A stretch of DNA of 6,104 bases from Devosia sp. (GTDB lineage Bacteria; Pseudomonadota; Alphaproteobacteria; Rhizobiales; Devosiaceae): NCBI GenBank assembly GCA_025352765.1, contig JANXSI010000242.1, forward strand, positions 1-6,104, in the 5' to 3' direction. Positions 1 through 5,424 of the stretch are shown piece by piece. Below the pieces are notes generated by a model. It made no database searches. It was not told the origin of the DNA and saw nothing but the letters and a program-made list of their open reading frames with translations. The number at the start of each line of letters is the position of its first letter. Within the stretch, counting starts at the first letter, position 1. A program made the position numbers and the translations under genes.

Positions 1-714
1 CCGCAGACAATCGGTTGGCGTGGATGTTGGCGGCGTGATTGTCGGCGGCGGTGCGCCGGTCGTGGTGCAATCGATGACCAATACCGATACCGCCGACATC
101 GACGCGACGGTCAATCAGGTGACTCAGCTCTGGCGAGCAGGGTCCGAGCTGGTGCGCATCACAGTCGACCGCGACGAGGCGGCGGCCGCTGTGCCACACA
201 TCCGGGATAAGCTCGCGGCGCGTGGATCAACGTGCCGATCACTGGCGATTTCCACTATATCGGCCACAAGCTGCTGACCGATCATCCGGCGGCCGCCGAG
301 GCGCTGGCCAAATACCGCATCAATCCGGGCAATGTCGGGTTCAAGGCCAAGCGCGACACGCAGTTCTCGACGCTGATCGAATTGGCGCTGCGCTGGAACA
401 AGCCGGTTCGTATCGGCGTCAACTGGGGCTCGCTCGACGAGGAGCTGCTGACCAGGCTGATGGACGAGAACGCCGGCTCTTTGGCGCCGATCTCGGCCGC
501 GGCCGTGCAGCGCGAAGCGATCATCCAGTCGGCCCTGCTTTCCGCGCAGCGCGCCGAGGAGATCGGCCTGCCGCGCAACCGCATTATTCTTTCGACCAAA
601 GTGTCGGACGTGCAGAACCTGATTGCTGTCTACCAGGATCTCGCGGCCCGCTGCGACCACGCGCTGCATCTGGGCCTCACCGAGGCCGGCATGGGCACCA
701 AGGGCATCGTCGCC
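1..714 (+). pseudogene. ispG: ispG (gcpE) remnant, 4-hydroxy-3-methylbut-2-enyl diphosphate synthase, frameshifted and 3'-truncated
   Basis: Intact IspG converts MEcPP to HMBPP in the MEP isoprenoid pathway, using a 4Fe-4S cluster. The reading frame is already open at base 2 (RRQSVGVDVGGVIVGGG), so the true start lies left of the window. Typical IspG blocks follow: VVVQSMTNTDTADIDATV, then ELVRITVDRDEAA and HIRDKLAARG. At about 224-226 one base is missing: frame 2 ends in ARG and the homology resumes in frame 1 as INVPITGDFHY. The second part carries GHKLLTDHP, KYRINPGNVG, PVRIGVNWGSLD and LHLGLTEAGMGTKGIVA, all diagnostic of the TIM-barrel domain. Homology stops at about 714; the next residues (FSWFLDSQ) are unlike IspG. 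The C-terminal domain with the three cluster Cys ligands is absent, leaving roughly 240 of about 420 residues. Two independent lesions make a functional product very unlikely. A sequencing error could explain the frameshift but not the truncation. Confidence 0.9.
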
Positions 715-975
715 TTCTCATGGTTTCTAGACAGTCAATCTAAGGCAACGCTCAACCATAAAGCGCGCGCTATGTACATCTCACCTGCACCCCGGCAGCC
801 ATCGAGACCCGCGATAGTCAGGCTATGGACCTGCGCCCAACGTGGGGCCCGCCCTACTAACTGAGCTCAACAGGTTGGCGCACTGAACGGCGTCGAGACC
901 CCGCGCCGATTTACAGAATGTTGAAAATCCTGCCACTGCACCCGAGCATCGCAGCCGCACTAACGCAGCCGCAGA
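715..975. other. No recognisable gene; decayed DNA between ispG remnant and NmrA-family gene
   Basis: The ispG frame continues open to a stop at 862-864, but its residues resemble no protein I know and it looks like random read-through. No transposase fragment, tRNA or clear rho-independent terminator is visible. A perfect 10-bp direct repeat, CGCAGCCGCA, occurs at 950-959 and 964-973, immediately beyond the stop of the minus-strand gene. The abrupt loss of IspG homology at 715 marks an old deletion or rearrangement joint. Confidence 0.5.
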
Positions 976-1875
976 CTAGCCGCCGCGATGGGCGAGTAGC
1001 TGTCGCACCGTTGTCCACTTCATCCGAGGGTACCGATCTTTGTCGAGCGGTTTGAGCTTGGCCCTGCCGGTAAACATGTTGTGCAGATATTGCATCTGCT
1101 GGAACCGCGGGAACTCCTCGGTCTCACTCGACGGGTTAGCGGTCCGCACCGACTGTATCGCCGCTGCCATTTCGTCGGTGCTGCCCATATACTGGAGGGT
1201 GAAGGTTTCGCCCAACACTTCAGTCGCCAACGCAGCCAGCTGTAACGGGCTCTGCTGGTCACCGGCAATGCGCAGCACCGCAGGCGCGGCGTCATCAAGC
1301 GCCGCTTCGGCGGTGTAAGCGCCGACGTCATCCATGGTGGTGAAATCGAGCATCTGATCAGCCTCACCCCAATAGCTGACGCTCCTCGCTTTGAAGTCGA
1401 GCAGCGGCATTCCGTACTGCAAGATATCCATGAACATTCCGTTGAGCACCGACGTCGTAGAAATCGGGGCGCTATCTAGGTACCGATGAAACTCGCGGCG
1501 GTAGCCGAAATTTCGGTTCTCGGCGTCGTCGAGCTTGGTGAAGTCGGCGGCATAGTCTGACGGGATGAAACGCGGCACTCCGGCGTCGATTGCTGCTTGC
1601 ACCAACCTCGTCTGGGTACCGACGATCACATCGCCAAGCCCCTGCAATACCGATACCACCACTGACGCGCCGGCCAGCGCTTGGATCACCGCCGACTGAT
1701 CGGCAAGATCGACCGTAATCGTCTCGACGCCACGATCTGCAAGATCACGGATCGCCTCCGGCTTCGACGATGCGCGAACGAGGCCTCGCACCGTCGCGCC
1801 TCGCTCGATCAGGCTGCGGACCACCCTGCCCCCGAGATTGCCGGTGGCACCGGCGACGACGACTCTGCTGGTCAT
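976..1875 (-). CDS. NmrA / isoflavone-reductase-like NAD(P)-binding protein (atypical SDR), 299 aa
   Basis: This is a predicted cytosolic Rossmann-fold protein of the NmrA/PCBER-like atypical SDR group, whose members are NADPH-dependent reductases or redox sensors; the substrate cannot be told from sequence. The N-terminus (MTSRVVVAGATGNLGGRVV) has the glycine-rich motif G9-x-x-G12-x-x-G15. R33 in GLVRASSK sits where this family contacts the NADP phosphate. RFIPSDYAAD corresponds to the PSEFG region of isoflavone reductases. I see no clear counterpart of the catalytic Lys of PCBER, so a sensor or a different chemistry is possible. Length is normal for the family. A TTG two codons upstream (1881) would lengthen the frame, but ATG at 1875 is preferred because GGAG lies 7 nt before it, too close to the TTG. 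The gene stands alone, with no same-strand partner in reach. Fold assignment is firm; function is not. Confidence 0.85.
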   Translation of the reverse strand: MTSRVVVAGATGNLGGRVVRSLIERGATVRGLVRASSKPEAIRDLADRGVETITVDLADQSAVIQALAGASVVVSVLQGLGDVIVGTQTRLVQAAIDAGVPRFIPSDYAADFTKLDDAENRNFGYRREFHRYLDSAPISTTSVLNGMFMDILQYGMPLLDFKARSVSYWGEADQMLDFTTMDDVGAYTAEAALDDAAPAVLRIAGDQQSPLQLAALATEVLGETFTLQYMGSTDEMAAAIQSVRTANPSSETEEFPRFQQMQYLHNMFTGRAKLKPLDKDRYPRMKWTTVRQLLAHRGG

Positions 1876-1910
1876 TGACAAACTCCGAGGGAGACAGGGC
1901 TAGCTTTGAG

Positions 1911-1939
1911 ATCATACGCGATAGCCGCCTTAACGGCTC
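1911..1939 (-). promoter_or_regulatory. Putative promoter with overlapping inverted repeat for the NmrA-family gene
   Basis: Reading the minus strand, TATGAT (complement of 1911-1916) is a good -10 hexamer about 35 nt ahead of the ATG. The -35 region expected near 1934-1939 reads GAGCCG and is poor, so an activator may be needed or the call may be wrong. A perfect 5-bp inverted repeat, AGCCG at 1923-1927 and CGGCT at 1934-1938 with a 6-nt centre, fills the spacer where an operator would act. This is pattern reading only. Confidence 0.3.
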
Positions 1940-2158
1940 ACTAGCCAACAGGCCCGCCGCGGCTGAGGCACGATGGAATGGACAGCCCCATCGAAGCGCT
2001 TGCCGCGTGCGATGACGCGATGCTGATCGACGCCCGACAGCATATGATTAAACCGTCTGCGAGATCAGGGGCTGCAATCCAAAATTGTCGGTGGGCGCAT
2101 AGGCCGCATTCGACTGAAAATGCCGCTGTGTGATAGAACGGGTCCCGTTGCTACCGAC
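1940..2158. other. Intergenic stretch with no supported gene
   Basis: Together with the promoter region this makes a 283-nt gap between two minus-strand genes. A 51-codon plus-strand ORF (1978-2133) starts at an ATG without a convincing Shine-Dalgarno sequence and resembles nothing known to me. On the minus strand the frame of the 67-aa gene stays open for about 35 codons beyond its TAG stop. Neither is strong enough to call. Confidence 0.4.
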
Positions 2159-2362
2159 CTATTCAAGTCCAGCGAGGTCCAAAGCCTCTGCGGCTTTTAC
2201 CAGGGTTTCCAGGACAGCAATGTGCTCCGGCCCGTTCTTGCCGGCCCCTGTCACCGTGATCATCGTGTGGCCATTCTGCGTTTCAACAACGACTACGTGT
2301 GCAGGGTTGATAAATACAGACGTTCCCGCGGGCAGGACCTTCGTCAGTTTGCAGAGAGTCAC
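2159..2362 (-). CDS. Small hypothetical protein, 67 aa, weakly FlbD-like pattern
   Basis: A short soluble protein with no signal peptide or membrane segment. It begins MTLCKLTKVLPAGTSVFINP and continues with beta-rich residues (VVVVETQNGHTMITVTG), then ends in a helix-like tail (LETLVKAAEALDLAGLE). The K-L-T ... V-F-I-N-P ... hydrophobic-run ... T-V-T-G layout resembles short FlbD-type proteins (xKLTxxNG, VxINxxxI, ITLxxG); this is resemblance of pattern, not an identification. The GTG start at 2362 is well supported by a perfect AGGAGG (complement of 2368-2373) with a 5-nt spacer, which also argues strongly that this tiny ORF is translated. It is the last gene of a same-strand run of small genes starting at 2918 and ends in TAG. 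Confidence 0.65.
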   Translation of the reverse strand: MTLCKLTKVLPAGTSVFINPAHVVVVETQNGHTMITVTGAGKNGPEHIAVLETLVKAAEALDLAGLE

Positions 2363-2367
2363 GATCG

Positions 2368-2373
2368 CCTCCT
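2368..2373 (-). promoter_or_regulatory. Consensus ribosome binding site AGGAGG deciding a GTG start
   Basis: The complement reads AGGAGG, then CGATC, then GTG at 2362. It is the strongest Shine-Dalgarno sequence in the window and fixes the start of the 67-aa gene. Confidence 0.7.
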
Positions 2374-2380
2374 ATATCGA

Positions 2381-2507
2381 TTAACTGTGGCAGATCACTG
2401 CACAAAGTAACACGTTTGGCCAGGTTCGCGTGGTGGGGACCCAGATGTGATCGACCTGTGCAGCAATGACATTCAGGGGGTCAGCTTGATCCCGTTGGGG
2501 TCTTCAA
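2381..2507 (-). pseudogene. Possible broken small ORF between the 59-aa and 67-aa genes
   Basis: The preceding gene ends in TGA at 2506-2504, and a TTG at 2507-2505 overlaps it as TTGA, with GGA five nt ahead of the TTG. That frame reads MKTPTG and soon stops. One frame over, the sequence continues as GIKLTPLNVIAAQVDHIW and runs to TAA at 2383-2381, 18 nt before the next GTG. Adding one base after ACGGG would fuse the two into a protein of about 42 residues. The IKLT ... I-A-A-Q-V-D-H-I stretch resembles KLT ... INPAHVVVV of the neighbouring 67-aa protein, so this may be a decayed paralogue. Support is the start/stop overlap, operon-like spacing and this weak similarity; it could be chance. 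Confidence 0.3.
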
Positions 2508-2683
2508 CGCCTTCCTTTCATTAGTTCGCCAACTGCCTCCTCCAACCGAACGATTATGGCGCCGAGCAAGTCGGCCTGAGTGCCCGCGCCCTCTTGGAGC
2601 AGAACCGCTTGAAACTCGCGCAGAGCAGCAAGTTCCTTGCGGATTTCCTTCATGCCAGGCACCAACTCAATGATATTGCCCAC
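2504..2683 (-). CDS. Small hypothetical protein, 59 aa, mostly helical
   Basis: Function not recognised. The protein (MGNIIELVPGMKEIRKELAA, then LREFQAVLLQEGAGTQADLL and a second helix ending EEAVGELMKGRR) looks like two amphipathic helices joined near GAGTQ, consistent with a small helical-hairpin or coiled-coil protein. The GTG at 2683 is preferred because AAGGA (complement of 2691-2695) lies 7 nt ahead and it clears the upstream gene by 22 nt. An upstream GTG at 2731 would give 75 aa and overlap the Cys-rich gene, with GAGG 9 nt ahead; an internal ATG at 2653 is a weaker option. It sits second in the same-strand run of small genes and ends TGA, overlapping a TTG in another frame. Confidence 0.55.
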   Translation of the reverse strand: MGNIIELVPGMKEIRKELAALREFQAVLLQEGAGTQADLLGAIIVRLEEAVGELMKGRR

Positions 2684-2705
2684 AGCGCAATCCTTCTGCT
2701 TTCCG

Positions 2706-2918
2706 CTAAACCCGTGCGAGCGATGGGGCACTCAGTACAACCTCGATTCCGAATGGACGGCTCGTGGCGTCGGCGAGGCGCCTCTGACCCTTTCGGCAGG
2801 AATAATAATCGCAACCATCTGTCAGTGCCCCACAATGGTGCCCCTGTTCGCACCGGAAGCAGCTGCAGTTACATGGGCCGGGCTTGCTCACCGGAGGGTC
2901 AACCGCCGTAGTTTTCAC
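2706..2918 (-). CDS. Cys-rich small protein, 70 aa, possible zinc-binding knuckle
   Basis: A tiny protein beginning MKTTAVDPPVSKPGP, followed by a cluster with Cys at 16, 18, 20, 23, 29, 36 and 41 and His at 27 and 28. The core CxCxCxxCxxGHHC (CNCSCFRCEQGHHC) is highly non-random and resembles short Cys-rich metal-binding proteins seen in bacteria and phages; I cannot name a family. The remaining 29 residues are basic, then hydrophobic (FGIEVVLSAP). The GTG start at 2918 is chosen because GGAG (complement of 2925-2928) lies 6 nt ahead; an in-frame ATG at 2966 has no clear Shine-Dalgarno sequence. It would be the first gene of the small-gene run, 22 nt before the next start. Metal binding is inferred from Cys spacing only. 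Confidence 0.55.
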   Translation of the reverse strand: MKTTAVDPPVSKPGPCNCSCFRCEQGHHCGALTDGCDYYSCRKGQRRLADATSRPFGIEVVLSAPSLARV

Positions 2919-3175
2919 TAGCTGCTCCAATATGTGTGGCGGCTCCAAAATGTTCCACGGGATCATATCGCGCTTGGAGACCCCACGCTATATTCGTAAA
3001 AGAGCAAGCGACCATATTCGATTAGTAGGGCGCCCGCTAACAGCGCGGCACGAAAATCAAAGGCCATGCAAACATGGCTTTCACTCGGGCACAATTTGGG
3101 AAGCACTGGCCGACTTTAGGTCCTGCACAGAACGGCGCCGTGCCCATCTGAGAGCAGCAGCCGAGGACCATATCC
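2919..3175. other. Divergent intergenic region between the small-gene run and pyrC
   Basis: This 257-nt gap must hold promoters for the minus-strand small genes and, when intact, for pyrC. It is visibly more AT-rich at 2985-3030. ATATTCG occurs twice, at 2990-2996 and 3014-3020, 24 nt apart. No convincing -35/-10 pair, sigma-54 site or operator was found, and the ORFs crossing it look like noise. Confidence 0.4.
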
Positions 3176-4241
3176 ATGAAGATATCTGATGACGGCACCT
3201 TTCCCAGCAGCGTCGGACAAGCTGCGACCCGCCTCACACTTCGACGACCTGATGATTGGCATGTGCACCTTCGCGACGGCACGATGCTCGCCTCAGTGGT
3301 CAACTACACGGCAAGGCAGTTTGCGCGGGCGATTGTCATGCCCAACCTAAATCCGCCCATCGCCCGTGTTGCGGCCGCTCGCGGCACTTGAGCCCGCCCT
3401 GGACTTCATGCCTTTGATGACCTGCTACCTCACCGAAAGCATTGACGCTGACGAGGTCGAGCGCGGTTTTACAGAAGGTGTCTTTACGGCGTGCAAGCTT
3501 TATCCAGCACACGCTACGACCAATTCTGCCCATGGCGTTACGGACATCCGAAAGATCTACCCAGTGCTTGAGGTCATGCAGCGGATCGGTATGCCACTGC
3601 TGCTTCATGGCGAAGTCACGGATCGCCATGTCGATATCTTCGACCGGGAGGCCGTCTTCATCGAACGCATCCTTACGGGACTTATCGCGGACTTTCCGGC
3701 GCTCAAGGTGGTGTTCGAACACATTACGACGGCTGACGCGGTGGCCTTCGTTGAGGCCGCTGGCCCAAATCTTGCGGCGACAATCACGCCCCACCATCTC
3801 GCGATCAATCGCAACGCGATGTTCGACGGCGGAATCCGCCCGCACTTTTTTTGTTTACCGGTCGCCAAGCGCGAAGCACATCGGCTGGTGTTGCGAAGGG
3901 CGGCTACGTCTGGTTCCGCCAAATTCTTCCTTGGCACCGATTCCGCCCCTCACACCGTCGAGGATAAAGAGTCCGCCTGCGGGTGTGCCGGCATTTTCAA
4001 CGCGCCCTTCGCGCTCGAAAGCTACGCGACAGTATTCGACGACGAAGGTGCGCTCGACCGCCTTGAAGCCTTCGCTTCTGAGAATGGCCCGCACTTTTAT
4101 GGATTGCCGCTCAACGAAAGCTTCATAGCGTTAGAGCGGAGTCAAAATCGCGTTCCAGATAGGATTGAGTTGGTCGGATCGCACATTGTTCCATTCCACG
4201 CTGGTGAGGTCCTTCGCTGGTCCCTCGCTGGGGCGGGGTGA
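3176..4241 (+). pseudogene. pyrC: pyrC, class II dihydroorotase, inactivated by a 23-nt frameshifting deletion
   Basis: Dihydroorotase makes dihydroorotate from N-carbamoyl-aspartate in pyrimidine synthesis. ATG 3176 has GAGGA 8 nt ahead. The first frame carries LTLRRPDDWHVHLRDG (metal ligands H29 and H31) and IVMPNLNPP, then ends at TGA 3389-3391. From 3378 the homology continues in another frame as LAALEPALDFMPLMTCYL and runs to 4241. There the carboxylated Lys (TACKLYPA, codon 3495-3497), the His in LLLHGEV, the His in VVFEHITT and the Asp in GTDSAPH are spaced 37, 38 and 73 residues apart, exactly as in the E. coli PyrC sequence I remember. From HVH to this Lys the nucleotide distance is 23 short of the E. 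coli spacing, matching loss of a segment like AYRQRI. Repaired, it would encode about 362 aa. All active-site residues survive, so decay looks recent. A separately translated C-terminal piece would lack the HxH ligands and should be inactive. Confidence 0.9.
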
Positions 4242-4257
4242 GAAGGGAGTGCAGCTG

Positions 4258-4279
4258 ATGATTGTACGACGTAGATCAT
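4258..4279. terminator. Weak hairpin between convergent genes
   Basis: ATGAT (4258-4262) pairs with ATCAT (4275-4279), and inside them TAC (4265-4267) pairs with GTA (4271-4273). The hairpin lies in the 34-nt gap between the convergent pyrC remnant and the 79-aa gene and overlaps the latter's stop. There is no T-run on either side, so terminator activity is doubtful. Confidence 0.15.
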
Positions 4280-4515
4280 GGGATATTGTGCTTAGCATAT
4301 TCCTCGGCGACCAACAGTTCTGATCGACTTCGCAAAATCAGATTGAGAATTTCTAGGTCGTTCAAAACGACGATCGGGTCCTCAAGAAGCGTTTCACGCA
4401 ATGCATTCTTTAACCAGGCGCTCATCCGGGGATTGCCCAATACAAAGGCAATCTGGGCATCAATCGCCGATTTCGTCGTCAGCCTTGGTGCTTGCGGTCC
4501 AGGAACCCTGCTCAT
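4276..4515 (-). CDS. Small hypothetical protein, 79 aa, downstream of the DUF6671-type gene
   Basis: Function not recognised. After a Pro-rich start (MSRVPGPQAPRLTTKSAIDA) the sequence looks entirely helical: QIAFVLGNPRMSAWLKNAL, then a DPIVVLNDLEILNLIL segment, then RSRSELLVAEEYAKHNIP. No signal peptide, membrane helix or Cys is present, so a soluble cytosolic protein is likely. The ATG at 4515 has GGAG (complement of 4522-4525) with a 6-nt spacer, a strong start. It lies 39 nt after the stop of the DUF6671-type gene on the same strand, so it is probably the last gene of that operon. Helical proteins with a SAWLK ... DP ... ND core feel familiar from rhizobial genomes as hypothetical proteins, but I cannot attach a role. 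Confidence 0.7.
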   Translation of the reverse strand: MSRVPGPQAPRLTTKSAIDAQIAFVLGNPRMSAWLKNALRETLLEDPIVVLNDLEILNLILRSRSELLVAEEYAKHNIP

Positions 4516-4554
4516 CGTTGTCTCCGATCTGGTGAAGGTCTCGCCTGCCCGGGC

Positions 4555-5424
4555 CTAAGGGTTGCAGCTATTGCATCGACCGGGGTCCGCGGCTGGTTCA
4601 GTTGCGACCAATCGTTCCTCCTTGTGGCCGCAAGCTTGGCAAGCGAGAGCCTCGGCCATTATCTCACTCGTCGGCTCGCCGCACCATGCGCAAGGTAGTC
4701 CGGGAATGCGCTCGACGACATCGAACCCGGGGTGGTCGCAGTTTGGGCATCGACTAAGAATTCGACGCGTCAAATCGCGGGTTGCGCGCTCGATTGCGGC
4801 CATGCGAGTAGGGTTTCGGTGCGCTCGCATATCGGTCTCGACGAATGCGGCGCCACAGCGCTTCACGGATTCCGTCACCGCCGCCTCAAGTTGGGCGGCA
4901 TCGGTAACATCCTTGTTGAGTAAGATGTCCGGAGCGGGCTTGTTGTCTCGCGAGCCAGAGACGATCAGGCCGTGTCCGGGAAATCCGACGCTCTGCGCAA
5001 ACTCAAGGGCCGCCCCAAAATCTGACGCGACCGTGTGACCGAAATTGGTCTCGACGGTCTCGTCGAACCCAGCCAGTTCGAGTCCGCAGTCTCGATCTAC
5101 CAAGAGGACAAGCTCGCGCCCCAGCGCGAGGAACGGGAGGTAAGGATGCGGTCCGAAGCTGCCTTCGCTGGCAAGACCCACGCGTACGGATGGCGCAGAC
5201 CTGAACCCGGCGGCAATTTTGGCTCGGGCGGCATCGAGCTGAGACCCGGTCCGCTCGACATCCCGACTGAACGTACCGAAGTCATCAGTGTTTATGTCAG
5301 AAGCCAGCTGGACGACGAGCCCGAGTTCCTCTCGCAGGATGGGGCCGATGACGCGCTCCTTCTGGTGCATGGAGGTTAGCACCGCGACGACGTCCTGGTA
5401 GGGTCCGGCGACCTGACGAAGCAT
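4555..5424 (-). CDS. DUF6671-type protein with C-terminal four-CxxC zinc-ribbon-like region, 289 aa
   Basis: The role of this family is unknown to me. Conserved-looking blocks in order are LTSMHQKERVIGP (16-28), DTD-like NTDDFGTFSRDVER (45-58), LASEGSFGPHP (84-94), ETNFGH (125-130), FPGHGLIV (148-155) and ETDMRAHRNPTRMAAIE (196-212), matching my memory of proteins annotated DUF6671. The many Asp, Glu and His blocks suggest a metal- or nucleotide-handling enzyme; that is inference. The tail has four CxxC pairs, at 226/229, 245/248, 262/265 and 284/287, consistent with two zinc ribbons. The frame is open 105 codons further upstream, but that part is an Arg-rich out-of-frame shadow of cysD. ATG 5424 is chosen because it overlaps the cysD stop as TGATG, a classic coupling arrangement, with AAGG 9 nt ahead. 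No signal peptide or membrane segment is seen. Confidence 0.8.
   Translation of the reverse strand: MLRQVAGPYQDVVAVLTSMHQKERVIGPILREELGLVVQLASDINTDDFGTFSRDVERTGSQLDAARAKIAAGFRSAPSVRVGLASEGSFGPHPYLPFLALGRELVLLVDRDCGLELAGFDETVETNFGHTVASDFGAALEFAQSVGFPGHGLIVSGSRDNKPAPDILLNKDVTDAAQLEAAVTESVKRCGAAFVETDMRAHRNPTRMAAIERATRDLTRRILSRCPNCDHPGFDVVERIPGLPCAWCGEPTSEIMAEALACQACGHKEERLVATEPAADPGRCNSCNP

Noticed and set aside
124..669. 181-codon minus-strand ORF across the ispG remnant
   Set aside because: Arg- and Ala-rich antisense shadow of strong IspG homology on the plus strand.
1083..1099. Inverted repeat GCAGAT-ATTGC-ATCTGC
   Set aside because: It lies inside the NmrA-family coding region and is explained by the codons for QQMQYL; no regulatory context.
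1978..2133. 51-codon plus-strand ORF (MDSPIEALAACDDAMLIDAR...) divergent from the NmrA-family gene
   Set aside because: Placed where a divergent regulator could be, but it has no clear Shine-Dalgarno sequence, no recognised domain and a very short length. Not called.
2046..2158. In-frame open extension after the TAG of the 67-aa gene (about 35 codons)
   Set aside because: A read-through product is possible in principle, but there is no sign of a recoding signal and no recognised homology; an open frame of this length is common in GC-rich DNA.
2488..2502. GATCCC-GTT-GGGGTC hairpin as a terminator of the 59-aa gene
   Set aside because: On the minus-strand RNA the stem contains a mismatch, there is no following U-run, and it lies within the possible third small ORF.
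2884..3189. 101-codon plus-strand ORF upstream of pyrC
   Set aside because: Antisense to the Cys-rich gene at its start and running into the pyrC start in another frame; low-quality composition with no family resemblance.
4562..5038. 158-codon plus-strand ORF
   Set aside because: Antisense shadow of the DUF6671-type gene, with no recognisable protein features.
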